From NCBI RefSeq assembly GCF_020991275.1, contig NZ_JAJLQY010000009.1, positions 279,701-343,700 of the forward strand: a DNA stretch of 64,000 bases, written 5' to 3'. This DNA comes from Actinocorallia sp. API 0066. Its GTDB lineage: Bacteria > Actinomycetota > Actinomycetes > Streptosporangiales > Streptosporangiaceae. Each line of letters opens with the position of its first letter. The first letter of the stretch is position 1. Shown here in pieces: positions 15,701-24,217 of this stretch. The position numbers and the translations under genes were made by a program. Below the pieces are notes generated by a model. That model was not told where the DNA came from, ran no database searches, and saw only the letters and a program-made list of their open reading frames with translations.

Positions 15701-17134
15701 TCACAAGATCGCGCCCGGGGTGTAGGCCGCGGCCTCGGGGTGCCGCTTGACGATCTCGTCGATCCGCTCGGCCACGGCGGCGACCTGCGCGGCCGCCGCG
15801 CCGGTGAAGGACAGCCGGTCGGCCATGAGCGCGTCCAGGTCGGCCCGGGTGAGGGGGAGACGGTCGTCAGCGGCCAGCCTGTCCAGCAGCTCGTTGTCGG
15901 CGGTGCCCCGCTCGCGCATGGCGAGCGCGGAGGCGACCGCGTGCTCCTTGATCACCTCGTGCGCCTCCTCCCGGCCGACGCCCGCCTTCACCGCCGCCAT
16001 GAGGACCTTGGTGGTGGCCAGGAACGGCAGGTAGCGGTCGAGCTCGCGGGAGACCACCGCGGGGAACGCGCCGAACTCGTCGAGCACCGTCAGGAACGTC
16101 TCGATGAGGCCGTCGACGGCGAAGAACGCGTCGGGCAGCGCGACCCGGCGGACCACCGAACAGGACACGTCGCCCTCGTTCCACTGGTCGCCCGCCAGCT
16201 CCGCCGTCATCGAGGCGTACCCGCGCAGGATGACCATAAAACCGTTGACGCGCTCGCACGAGCGGGTGTTCATCTTGTGCGGCATCGCCGAGGAGCCGAC
16301 CTGGCCCTCCTTGAAGCCCTCGGTGACCAGCTCGTGCCCCGCCATCAGCCGGATCGTCTTGGCCAGCGACGAGGGCGCCGCGGCCACCTGGACCAGCGCG
16401 GACAGCACGTCGTGGTCGAGGGAGCGCGGGTAGACCTGGCCGACGCTGACGAACCCGGAGCCGAAGCCCAGGTGCGCCGCGACGCCCCGCTCCAGCTCGG
16501 CCAGCTTCGCCGGATCGCCGCCGAGCAGGTCCAGCATGTCCTGGGCGGTGCCGACCGGGCCCTTGATCCCGCGCAGCGGGTAGCGCTCGACCAGGTTCTC
16601 CAACCGGGCCAGCGCGACGAGCAGCTCGTCGGCGGCGGTGGCGAACCGCTTGCCCAACGTGGTGGCCTGGGCGGCGACGTTGTGGGAGCGCCCCGCCATG
16701 ACCAGCTCGCCGTACTGGGCGGCCAGCGAGCCGAGCCGGGCCAACACCGCGACGGCGCGGTCGCGGACGTGCGCGAGGCTCAGCCGGATCTGGAGCTGCT
16801 CGACGTTCTCGGTGAGGTCCCGCGAGGTCATGCCCTTGTGCACGTGCTCGTGCCCGGCGAGGGCGTTGAACTCCTCGATGCGGGCCTTCACGTCGTGCCT
16901 GGTGACCTTCTCGCGCTCGGCGATCGAGGCGAGGTCCACCTGGTCCAGGACCCGCTCGTAGTCGGCGAGCGCCTGCTCGGGCACGTCGATCCCGAGCCCG
17001 GCCTGGGCGCGCAGCACGGCGAGCCACAGGCGCCGCTCCAGCCTCACCTTCTGCTCGGGCGACCAGAGGACGGCAAGGTCGGGCGAGGCGTAGCGGCCGG
17101 CGAGGACATTGGGGATGCGGGGCTTGGTGGTCAC
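15701..17134 (-). CDS. purB: Adenylosuccinate lyase
   Basis: A 477-residue fumarase/aspartase-superfamily enzyme acting twice in purine synthesis (SAICAR to AICAR, and adenylosuccinate to AMP). Visible are HVHKGMTSRDLTEN (about 97-110), the catalytic-acid region GRSHNVAAQATT (His151), and the superfamily signature GSSAMPHKMN (280-289) carrying the mobile-loop serine. Length and order match bacterial PurB of the longer actinomycete type. Starts at GTG. It stands alone without other pur genes, followed by a TetR gene. Confidence 0.96.
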   Translation of the reverse strand: MTTKPRIPNVLAGRYASPDLAVLWSPEQKVRLERRLWLAVLRAQAGLGIDVPEQALADYERVLDQVDLASIAEREKVTRHDVKARIEEFNALAGHEHVHKGMTSRDLTENVEQLQIRLSLAHVRDRAVAVLARLGSLAAQYGELVMAGRSHNVAAQATTLGKRFATAADELLVALARLENLVERYPLRGIKGPVGTAQDMLDLLGGDPAKLAELERGVAAHLGFGSGFVSVGQVYPRSLDHDVLSALVQVAAAPSSLAKTIRLMAGHELVTEGFKEGQVGSSAMPHKMNTRSCERVNGFMVILRGYASMTAELAGDQWNEGDVSCSVVRRVALPDAFFAVDGLIETFLTVLDEFGAFPAVVSRELDRYLPFLATTKVLMAAVKAGVGREEAHEVIKEHAVASALAMRERGTADNELLDRLAADDRLPLTRADLDALMADRLSFTGAAAAQVAAVAERIDEIVKRHPEAAAYTPGAIL

Positions 17135-17344
17135 GTTCGCCGAGTCTATCGGGCGCCGGGAGAACCCAGCAGGTCAGCCCGGCAGGCCGGCCCGGGTGGG
17201 GGCGGGCACCGCGGGCGGCGCGCGTCTTGTGTGATCGTCTCTTGAAGCCGGGCCGCCGATCACCAAGACTGGACTCCGGGACGTCGGGGTCATCCCGCTC
17301 CGTCCCGGCCCCTGACCTTGGAAGATCGCCCCCGCGGAGCGCCC

Positions 17345-17518
17345 ATGTTCAGCACCTCCCTGGCCTTCCTCTGCGCCCTCGCCGCCTCCTGGCTGCGCGC
17401 CATGGGCAACGCCTACGCCGGCTACCTCGACCCGTACTGGGTGCGGCACGACGAGCACCTCGACGCCGAGACGTGGGACTGGAGCATCCCCTACCGGTGG
17501 TACGAGGCGTCACGCTGA
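17345..17518 (+). CDS. Small protein of unknown function, possibly membrane-associated
   Basis: A 57-residue ORF starting at ATG with GGAG 5 nt upstream. Residues 1-22 (MFSTSLAFLCALAASWLRAM) are hydrophobic; the remainder is aromatic and acidic (AGYLDPYWVRHDEHLDAETW). Convergent with the alpha/beta hydrolase gene. The aromatic-rich C-terminus is not what a random GC-rich frame yields, and the ribosome site fits, but I recognise no family. Confidence 0.5.
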   Translation: MFSTSLAFLCALAASWLRAMGNAYAGYLDPYWVRHDEHLDAETWDWSIPYRWYEASR

Positions 17519-17577
17519 CGCGCCCCGGTTCCCGCGGCGCGGCATGCCGCCGCTCAGCGCCGGACGCCCGTGGTGGG

Positions 17578-18405
17578 TCAGGTGCGGAGGAAGTCCAGGA
17601 GGTCGCTGTTGAACTTCTCCTTGTCGCCGGGGACCAGGGCGATGCCGTGGCCGCCGCCCGGATAGACCTTGAGTTGGGCGTTCGGGATGATCTTCGCGGA
17701 CTTGCGCGCGGTGGCGTCGATCGGCACGATCTGGTCGTCGTCGCCGTGCACGATGAGCGTCGGCACGTCGAACTTCCTGAGGTCCTCGGTGAAGTCCGTC
17801 TCGGCGAAGGCGGAGACGCAGGCGACGCCCGCCCTGACGCTCTCCTGCATGGCCATGTACCAGAACGCGTCGCGGTTGCCCTGGGTGACGCGGTTGTGCG
17901 GACGGTTGGATCCGAAGAAGCCCTCGGACGCGTCGCGCCAGTACTGCGAGCGCTCCTCGATGATGCCGCGCTTGAAGTCGTCGAAGACCTTGTTCGGGAC
18001 GCCCTCCGGGTTGTCCGACGTCTGGAGCAGGAGCGGCGGGATCGCCGACAGCAGGACGGCCTTGCTGACCCGTCCGGTGCCGTGCCTGCCGATGTAGCGG
18101 GCCAGTTCGCCGCCGCCCATGGAGTGGGCGACGAGGACGGCGTCACGCAGGTCGAGCGCCTCCATGAGCTGGGCGAGGTCGTCGGCGAACGTGTCGAAGT
18201 CGTAACCGTCCCACGTCTGGGTGGACCTGCCGTGGCCGCGCCGGTCGTGCGCGATGCCCCGGAAGCCGTTGTCGGCGACCAGCTTCAGCTGGTCCTGCCA
18301 GGCGTCGCCGTTGAGCGGCCAGCCGTGGATGAAGACGACGGGCTGTCCGCTGCCCCAGTCGTTGTAGAAGATCTCGGCTCCGTCGCGGGTCTTGACGAAT
18401 CCCAT
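17578..18405 (-). CDS. Alpha/beta hydrolase, cofactor-free chloroperoxidase/esterase type
   Basis: A 275-residue cytosolic hydrolase. The oxyanion motif is FIHGWPLNGDAW, the nucleophile Ser95 is in VAHSMGGGE, the acid is Asp224 region (HGDDDQIVPID) and the catalytic His253 is in YPGGGHGIA. The RRGHGRSTQTWDGYDFDTFA block is characteristic of the non-haem haloperoxidase/arylesterase group, whose peroxidase activity is promiscuous perhydrolysis. Good ribosome site (GAGGGGGAG) 6 nt before the ATG. Physiological substrate not predictable; it is followed on the same strand by nothing coupled. Confidence 0.92.
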   Translation of the reverse strand: MGFVKTRDGAEIFYNDWGSGQPVVFIHGWPLNGDAWQDQLKLVADNGFRGIAHDRRGHGRSTQTWDGYDFDTFADDLAQLMEALDLRDAVLVAHSMGGGELARYIGRHGTGRVSKAVLLSAIPPLLLQTSDNPEGVPNKVFDDFKRGIIEERSQYWRDASEGFFGSNRPHNRVTQGNRDAFWYMAMQESVRAGVACVSAFAETDFTEDLRKFDVPTLIVHGDDDQIVPIDATARKSAKIIPNAQLKVYPGGGHGIALVPGDKEKFNSDLLDFLRT

Positions 18406-18572
18406 GGAAGGCTCCCCCTCGCTGGTGAACGCGCGACCGCGTCGGAGGGAGGGGGCGGCTAGGCGATCCCCCGGATCGGGCGCGGTCTGACATCTCCGAC
18501 TGAATCAGGCGAATCGGAAATAGCGTGAAGATTGCTGTCAAAGTCGTCATCTCCTCTTCGGGTTCCACGGCC

Positions 18573-19796
18573 TCAGTGCGGGAGGCGGTCGAGGAGCCAC
18601 TCGGCGTGGCCCCGGGTGACGCGGGTGTGCGGGTTGTTCCGTGGGGCGAGCACGTAGTCGTCGAAGTCGCTCTCGCCCGGATCCAGGTCGTTCACCGCGA
18701 CGTACAGGTTCGCGGCGGTGATGTCGCGGATGGACACGGCGCTGGCCGACGGGACGAAGCAGTGCGCGGGCACCGGGTCGTCGACGCCGAGGCCCAGGCC
18801 CGCGAGCTGGTTGAGCGCGTCGGCGAGGATCCCGAACCCGGCCAGGGTGCCGCCGGGCGCGCCGTCCACGGGTGGCACGCCGGGCGCCTGCGCCTCGACC
18901 ACGTCGTCGCTGAGCAGGCGCAGCTTGCCCGCCAGCGTGTCGGGCGGGGACGGCTGGGTGCGCAGGTCGGTGCCGGTGATGCGCTGGCCGGTGCCCACCA
19001 GCGCGGTGAGGCCCGCGTCCGCGCCGTTGCCGGTGCCGTCGCCCGTGCCGTCGGCGAGGCCGATCACCCGTGGGATGCGCGGCCAGCCGCCGACCTTTTC
19101 GAGCGCGGTGAGGAACGCCGCGCGCTCGGGCGCGGGGGCGGGCACGCCGTTCCAGTCGGGCAGGTGCCAGGCGAGCATCTGGCGGGCGGCCGGGCTGTTC
19201 AGCTGGTCGGACAGGCGGGAGTCATAGGGCTTCAGGTAGTGGGCGAACGCCTGGAGCGAGACGGGCACGTAGGCGCCCCGGTGCGGCGTGTCCCAGGACC
19301 AGTACAGGGCGGTCTGGTGGTCCATCCGCTGGGCTTCGAACCGGGCTAGCGTGTACCGCGTGACGAGCCCGCCCATGCTGAACCCGCCGACGGTGAGGCG
19401 GTGGTCGCCGATCCGCTCGGCGAGGACGCGCAGGATCGCCGCCTGGGCGGCGCGCGCGTTGTCCGGGATCGACGCGGCGCGGTCGGTGAAGCCCAGCAGG
19501 ATCACGTCGCGGCCACGGCGGTGTAGTTCGGTGAGCAGTGGGTAGTCGAGCCATTCGAGCCCCTGCCAGAGGAACTCCAGTGTGCTGGGGCCCGTGTTGA
19601 ACCCGTCGGCGAGGACGACCGGCCGGACCAGGCCCGGGTTGTGCGCGCCGTGGTAGACCCAGGCGGTGCCGCCCGGCAGGTTCCACACCGCGTCCGGCAC
19701 GGGTGGCGCCTGCGCGGGCCTCCCCACGGACGGGGCGAGGGCGATCGGCGGTGCGGCGCGGAACGCGTCGGTGATCTCGTTCTTGGTCATGGTCAA
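18573..19796 (-). CDS. Alpha/beta-hydrolase-fold lipase/esterase-like protein
   Basis: A 407-residue protein with a lipase elbow GGFSMGGLVTRY (Ser140), preceded by VVLADGFNTGPSTLEFLWQG, in which the DGFN may form the oxyanion loop. Later stretches include the TPHRGAYVPVSLQAFAHYLK region and a C-terminal ending (NNPHTRVTRGHAEWLLDRL) holding a candidate catalytic His. No signal peptide is visible, which is unusual for a lipase. Related proteins in actinomycetes are annotated only as hypothetical or as phospholipase-like. Substrate unknown. Two Met codons at the start (19796, 19790) are equally possible. Confidence 0.7.
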   Translation of the reverse strand: MTMTKNEITDAFRAAPPIALAPSVGRPAQAPPVPDAVWNLPGGTAWVYHGAHNPGLVRPVVLADGFNTGPSTLEFLWQGLEWLDYPLLTELHRRGRDVILLGFTDRAASIPDNARAAQAAILRVLAERIGDHRLTVGGFSMGGLVTRYTLARFEAQRMDHQTALYWSWDTPHRGAYVPVSLQAFAHYLKPYDSRLSDQLNSPAARQMLAWHLPDWNGVPAPAPERAAFLTALEKVGGWPRIPRVIGLADGTGDGTGNGADAGLTALVGTGQRITGTDLRTQPSPPDTLAGKLRLLSDDVVEAQAPGVPPVDGAPGGTLAGFGILADALNQLAGLGLGVDDPVPAHCFVPSASAVSIRDITAANLYVAVNDLDPGESDFDDYVLAPRNNPHTRVTRGHAEWLLDRLPH

Positions 19797-19897
19797 GAGT
19801 TACCATCTGCAATTTTCGCATTGCGGACAGTAAGCCAACCATGGCTGTTTGGTGACTGTGAGTATGTCGGTGGTTTCTGGTGTTCGTCACCGATGTC

Positions 19898-19928
19898 GGC
19901 GGGGGCCGGGTTTGTTCCGGCCCCCGCC
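19898..19928 (-). terminator. Hairpin terminator after the stress-type small protein gene
   Basis: Perfect 12-bp stem, arms GGCGGGGGCCGG (19898-19909) and CCGGCCCCCGCC (19917-19928), 7-nt loop, located 9 bp beyond the stop of the minus-strand gene ending at 19937. Confidence 0.75.
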
Positions 19929-19936
19929 CGGCGGCG

Positions 19937-20272
19937 TCACTCCCTGACCCCGAGCGCCTTCTTGAGCTCGTCCTTGGTCATCTTCGAGCGGCCCTCGATG
20001 TGCTTCTTCTTCGCCTCGTTGTAGAGCTCGTCCTTGGTGCGGCCCTTGGGGCGGTTGGTCCCGGACCGCAGGCCGCCGCGCCGTTCTGGCGACATGTCCT
20101 CGCGGGAGAGCCTGCTCGACGTCTTGGCCTCGCCCGCCCGCGCGCGGTCCTTGTTCACGGTCCGCGCCGCGATCTCCTCGGCGCGGCGCTCGCCGTACCC
20201 GCGCTGCTCGGCCGAGTCCTTGATGTGCTCGTACTGGCGTTCCCGCTTGTCGCTCCATGCCTGCCGGGGCAT
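19937..20272 (-). CDS. Rho-N-domain small basic protein (often annotated plasmid stabilization protein)
   Basis: A 111-residue, highly charged protein. The N-terminus (AWSDKRERQYEHIKDSAEQR) and the middle (EEIAARTVNKDRARAGEAKT) are the hallmark of a conserved actinobacterial family usually labelled plasmid stabilization protein, although no plasmid function is proven. The C-terminus (GRSKMTKDELKKALG) is a Rho termination factor N-terminal-like/SAP-like helical motif that often binds nucleic acid. A DNA- or RNA-associated stress role is inferred. Divergent from a small acidic protein across 149 bp. Confidence 0.85.
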   Translation of the reverse strand: MPRQAWSDKRERQYEHIKDSAEQRGYGERRAEEIAARTVNKDRARAGEAKTSSRLSREDMSPERRGGLRSGTNRPKGRTKDELYNEAKKKHIEGRSKMTKDELKKALGVRE

Positions 20273-20421
20273 CGCCGCCTCCTTCGCTTCGGTTTTGGTG
20301 AGGTCCTCCCTGGTCGCCCTACCCGTCGTGGCTCGGGCAAAAGGTTGATATGTGCCACGTTTGGCGGCGTCTGTAGGGGAATGGGGAGTTCATCGGTACA
20401 GCGCGGCAGGGAGGACGGATC

Positions 20422-20634
20422 ATGGGCACGAAGGTCGAACCGGAGCCCGGACCCCGGCGCGGGCGGAAGCAGCCCGAAGCAGCGGCCGAGCAGGAGTCCG
20501 AACGGGCCGCCCGGCGGGTCTCGCACGGCCTCGAACACGGCGCCGCCGAGGACGAGCTGGACCAGGCCGACGTCGAACGCGTCGCCGAGACGACGTCGTC
20601 GCCCCAGCCGCCGCCCGACGAACGCCAGGACTAG
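20422..20634 (+). CDS. Small acidic protein of unknown function
   Basis: A 70-residue, strongly charged, probably disordered protein (EQESERAARRVSHGLEHGAA, then a Glu/Asp-rich stretch). ATG with GGGAGG 8 nt upstream. The upstream region has GTTT (20359-20362), 13 bp and GGGGAAT (20376-20382), reminiscent of a SigB/SigF-type stress promoter. Together with the divergent Rho-N-type gene it looks like a stress-inducible pair. No family recognised. Confidence 0.55.
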   Translation: MGTKVEPEPGPRRGRKQPEAAAEQESERAARRVSHGLEHGAAEDELDQADVERVAETTSSPQPPPDERQD

Positions 20635-20657
20635 AACCCGCCTCTACGGCTCCAGAC

Positions 20658-20693
20658 GAGCGGGCGAAGTACCACGAGCGGTCCGCCCGGCTC
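20658..20693. terminator. Weak hairpin between convergent genes
   Basis: GAGCGGGCG (20658-20666) pairs with CGCCCGGCTC (20684-20693) with a single bulge; it lies between the small acidic protein and the P450 gene and overlaps the P450 stop codon. Confidence 0.4.
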
Positions 20694-22053
20694 ATCGGCC
20701 GTCTCCTCCCCGCTCACCCAGTCGTCTGACGGCGAACCGCAGCCGGTACGGGCTGAAGCTCCCCGGTAGGGGCAGGCCGGGTGACAGCCGGCGCCCGGCC
20801 GTCTGCCGGTAGACGTGGTCGCGCACCAGTTCGGCGAGGAACACGCTGGTGGTGAGCATGACGAGGTCGCGGCCCGGACACTCGGCGGGGCCGCCGCTGA
20901 AGGGCACCACCGACCAGCTGTCGGCGGCGCTCCCGTCGAGCCACACGTCGGGCGTGAAGGAGTCGGCGTAGGGCAGCGACGCGGCGTCACGCTGCACGAA
21001 CGTCGCGGGGATCAGCACCGCCGTCCCGCCCGGCAGGGTGTCGCCGCCCAGGTCGACGTCGCGGGTCGCGTCGCGCAGGATCGCGGGCGTGGTGGGCCAC
21101 AGCCGCACCGATTCAAGGACGCACGCCCGCAGATACCCCAGGGCGACGGGATCCCGGACGATCGCCGTGCGCGCGCGGGCATCCTGCACAGGGTGCGACG
21201 TCAGAAGGGCCAGCGCGCGGAACAGGACGAGGCCCGCCGAGTCGAAGGCGAACAGCCATTGGGGGACCTGGTCGTAGGCGGCGGTCTCAGGGGTCTGCGG
21301 TGTCGCGGCGAGCACGCCCGCGAGGCTGTTCGGCTCCGCCCTGCGCAGGTGCCCTTCGAGCCTTCCCCTGAACTCCCGGTACGTGCGCTCGCTACGCGGC
21401 GCGTACCCCCAGTTGGCTTCGCGCCGCAGCCTGAACAGGGTGTCGGTGACGGCGTGGTCGTCGCGGGCGCCGTCGCCCAGGACCACCCGGCGAAGGACGC
21501 GCGCCCAGCACACACGCAGGGCCTCCCAGCGGAGGTCGGTGTCCTCGGCGAGGTCCAGAAGCAGCCGCGCCTCCTCCCGAACGACCCGGGTGAACGCCTC
21601 CGACAGCCGGTGTATCCCGCGCCCCGTGTCGAGGACCTCTTCGTTGAACTGCCTGCGGAGGTGCCTCTCCGGCCCGCTGGAGACGAGCACGCCGCGCGGC
21701 TGGAAGCGTCCGACGGCGTGCCGCTTCTCCAGGTTGGCCACCGCGAACGGCTCGGGTTCGCCCTCCAGGACCCGCCGCACCCCCTCGGCGTCCAGCACCA
21801 GGGCGAGCCTGCGCCCCGGCAGCCGTACCAGCAGCGTGTTCCCGTATCCGTACTTGCGCCGCATCGCGGCCAACAGCCTTGTGGACCGCCGGTCGGCGTC
21901 GAGGAGATCCCCCAGATCCACCATGAGCGGCCACCGTGCCAGCAGCCCCCGCGCCACGAGCGGCACCAGCACCCCGCCCGTGATCACCGCCCCGTCCCAC
22001 GCCGACACCCGGGCGACCCCGCCCACCCTGACCCGCTCCCGAACCCCGCCCAT
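20692..22053 (-). CDS. Cytochrome P450
   Basis: A 453-residue P450. The haem-thiolate loop is FSGGPAECPGRDL with Cys392; the K-helix ExxR is Glu314-Ser-Val-Arg317 in LESVRLWPTTP. The I-helix reads FAFDSAGLVLF (268-278): the acid-alcohol pair is Asp271-Ser272 but the preceding small residues of the oxygen-binding groove are replaced by Phe-Ala-Phe, which is atypical. Before the catalytic fold there is a hydrophobic stretch (about 21-41), longer than in soluble actinomycete P450s, hinting at membrane association. No ferredoxin or reductase gene adjoins. Divergent from an MFS transporter. Confidence 0.9.
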   Translation of the reverse strand: MGGVRERVRVGGVARVSAWDGAVITGGVLVPLVARGLLARWPLMVDLGDLLDADRRSTRLLAAMRRKYGYGNTLLVRLPGRRLALVLDAEGVRRVLEGEPEPFAVANLEKRHAVGRFQPRGVLVSSGPERHLRRQFNEEVLDTGRGIHRLSEAFTRVVREEARLLLDLAEDTDLRWEALRVCWARVLRRVVLGDGARDDHAVTDTLFRLRREANWGYAPRSERTYREFRGRLEGHLRRAEPNSLAGVLAATPQTPETAAYDQVPQWLFAFDSAGLVLFRALALLTSHPVQDARARTAIVRDPVALGYLRACVLESVRLWPTTPAILRDATRDVDLGGDTLPGGTAVLIPATFVQRDAASLPYADSFTPDVWLDGSAADSWSVVPFSGGPAECPGRDLVMLTTSVFLAELVRDHVYRQTAGRRLSPGLPLPGSFSPYRLRFAVRRLGERGGDGR

Positions 22054-22266
22054 CCCTCACCCCCGCAGGTGTCTCGGCTGCCTCTACGCTCCCCTTCCCC
22101 CACCCCCGCGCTTCATGGGCGTTATTTCCAATTCTGTGGCGAATCGTTCGGCCTCTTGGATCTCCCGTGTGTCGAGATCATCCGCAAAAGGGCTGTTCAG
22201 GTGGGTCGGGTGGTACCTGGCGGGAGACGGGGTGGATGATGCGGGAGGCGAGAGGGACAGGGGAGA

Positions 22267-23445
22267 GTGTTCGGGCTTCGGGGCGGGGGCGTGCTGCTCG
22301 GGCACGCGGTGATGACGCAGCTGATCACGTTCGTGCTGCGGCCGACGATGTCGTACCGTGCGCTGGAACTCGACGTGCCTGCGGCGGCGCTGGGCGTGCT
22401 CGCGGCCAGCTTCGCCTTCGCGCCGCTCGTGCTGGCGCTGCCCGTCGGCCAGCTCACCGACCGGGTGGGCGAGCGGCGCGTCGCGCTCGCAGGGGCGGCG
22501 TGCGTGACGGCCGCCGCCCTGGTCTTCACCGTCCTCGGCGGCGGCCTCGCCGGGCTGCTCTGCGGCAGCGTGCTGCTCGGCGTCGGCCATCTGGGCTGCG
22601 TCGTCGGGCAACAGGCGCTCGTCGCCAACACCTCCGGCAAGGGCGGCTACGACACCGCCTTCGGCCACTACACCTTCGCGGCCTCCCTGGGGCAGTCGCT
22701 CGGGCCGCTGCTCATCCTCCTGTTCGGCGGAAACCAGGAGATCCCGCACACCGGCCGGATCTTCGCCGCCTGCGTGGGCGCCGCCGCCGTCCTCGTCGCG
22801 CTGTCGTTCGCGCTGCCCGACAGCCGCCGTACGGGCCCCACGGCCAGGGAGACGCCGCGCGGCGGCTTCGGCGACCTGGTGCGGCTGCCCGGCCTCGTGC
22901 GGGCCCTGACGGCGAGCTGCGTCGTGCTCGCCGCCGTCGACATCACCCTCGCCTACCTGCCCGCGCTCGGCGCCGAACGCGGCATGGCGTCCGGCACGGT
23001 AGGGCTGCTGCTCACCGTGCGCGGCCTCGCCTCGATGGCCTCGCGCCTCTTCCTGGGTCGGCTCACGGCCCGGCTCGGCCGTCGCCGCCTCCTGACCGTC
23101 AGCACCTTCGCGGCGGGCGTGGCGATGGCGTTGCTGCCGCTCGACCTACCGTTGCCCGCTCTCGTCCTGGTGATGACGGCGGCGGGGCTCGGGCTCGGCG
23201 TCGGCCAGCCGCTCACCATGTCGTGGCTCGCCGAGGCGACGCCGCCCGGCCTGCGCGGCAGGGCCATGGCGCTGCGCCTCGTGGGGAACCGGACCGGGCA
23301 GATCGTCATCCCCTCGGCGGCCGGAGCCCTCGCCGCGGGACTCGGCGTCGCGGGCGTCCTGTACGCCACCGCCGCGGCCCTCGGTTACGCCGCCCTGTCG
23401 GCCCGCACCCTGCCCGTCGACGCGACACCTGTGGCGGACACCTAA
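22267..23445 (+). CDS. Major facilitator superfamily transporter
   Basis: A 392-residue integral membrane protein with about 12 predicted helices. The loop 2-3 signature appears as GQLTDRVGERRVALAGA, and a second copy in the C-terminal half as GRLTARLGRRRLLTVS, the internal duplication of the MFS fold. Charge pattern and length suit a drug/metabolite:H+ antiporter, but substrate is unknown. It starts at GTG 22267 with AGGGGAG close by (short spacing; a GTG at 22291 is an alternative). Located head-to-head with the P450 gene, so a shared regulation or export of a P450 product is possible, not shown. Confidence 0.88.
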   Translation: MFGLRGGGVLLGHAVMTQLITFVLRPTMSYRALELDVPAAALGVLAASFAFAPLVLALPVGQLTDRVGERRVALAGAACVTAAALVFTVLGGGLAGLLCGSVLLGVGHLGCVVGQQALVANTSGKGGYDTAFGHYTFAASLGQSLGPLLILLFGGNQEIPHTGRIFAACVGAAAVLVALSFALPDSRRTGPTARETPRGGFGDLVRLPGLVRALTASCVVLAAVDITLAYLPALGAERGMASGTVGLLLTVRGLASMASRLFLGRLTARLGRRRLLTVSTFAAGVAMALLPLDLPLPALVLVMTAAGLGLGVGQPLTMSWLAEATPPGLRGRAMALRLVGNRTGQIVIPSAAGALAAGLGVAGVLYATAAALGYAALSARTLPVDATPVADT

Positions 23446-23465
23446 CCGTGCGCCGGACGGTCCTG

Positions 23466-24002
23466 TCAGTCCTTGGGCGTGCTGGAGGGCCAGGCGAAGG
23501 TGATCGAGCCGCCTACGGGGAGGTCGTGCCAGCGTCCGGCGAAGGCTTCGAGCGCGGGCAGCACGCGCCGGACGGCGGCCTCGATCTCGGGGTCGGGCGG
23601 GCGCGGCGGGGCCCAGTCCGGGCGGTGCGCGCCCCTGGTCCTGCGCCACGCGAGGTCGACGGCGGTGGCCAGCTCCTCCGAGACGCCCATCTCGTCGCGT
23701 CCCGTGTGGTCCAGTGTCCGCAGCGACGCCTGCTTGCGCTTCTGCCTGCGGACGGCCCGGCGGTGCGCCCTGTGGTCCTGTCCGTCCGAGACGGCCGTCG
23801 GGAGCTCCCCGCCGCCGCGCGCTATCCGCCCGTAGAGATCCCAGGTAAGGCCGAGCTCCGCCTCCACGAGGTAGTGCACGGCGTCGTGGGGGATGTGCTC
23901 GTCGTAGCCCGGGGCCGGGTCCATCCGCTGCGCGGGCCGTCCGGGCGGCTCCGCGATCACCGCGTAGCGCCGCTCTCCGGTGCGTTGGAAGGTCACGTCC
24001 AT
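23466..24002 (-). CDS. Conserved actinobacterial protein of unknown function
   Basis: A 178-residue soluble protein (190 if the upstream ATG at 24038 is used). Sequence features: start MDVTFQRTGERRYAVIAE, then DEHIPHDAVHYLVEAELGLT with a possible metal-binding His/Glu pair (HxxxHxxxExE), a basic middle region, and LATAVDLAWRRTRG. I have seen this architecture in hypothetical proteins of actinomycetes without assigned role. The frame ends convergently 20 bp from the MFS gene. Confidence 0.7.
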   Translation of the reverse strand: MDVTFQRTGERRYAVIAEPPGRPAQRMDPAPGYDEHIPHDAVHYLVEAELGLTWDLYGRIARGGGELPTAVSDGQDHRAHRRAVRRQKRKQASLRTLDHTGRDEMGVSEELATAVDLAWRRTRGAHRPDWAPPRPPDPEIEAAVRRVLPALEAFAGRWHDLPVGGSITFAWPSSTPKD

Positions 24003-24217
24003 CCCTCGACGGTAGAACGGGCGGCGTAGGCGGGTCATCCGATTTTCCGGGCGGCAGGACCGCCGATGTGGGCTCCCTCACTTCTGGCGGTGTTTCCGCA
24101 GGTAGGCGCCATGCGCCGGGAACCGGGCGGGCCACGGACCCCGGATTGGCCGCTGACACGCCCGCCCCCGACGCCGTTGACTGGCTCCACGAGGAGCACG
24201 GAAAGGCTGGCGCGGGC

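Noticed and set aside
19937..20272. Evidence for a plasmid origin from the plasmid stabilization annotation
   Set aside because: The family is chromosomal and common; no replication, partition or transfer genes are present.
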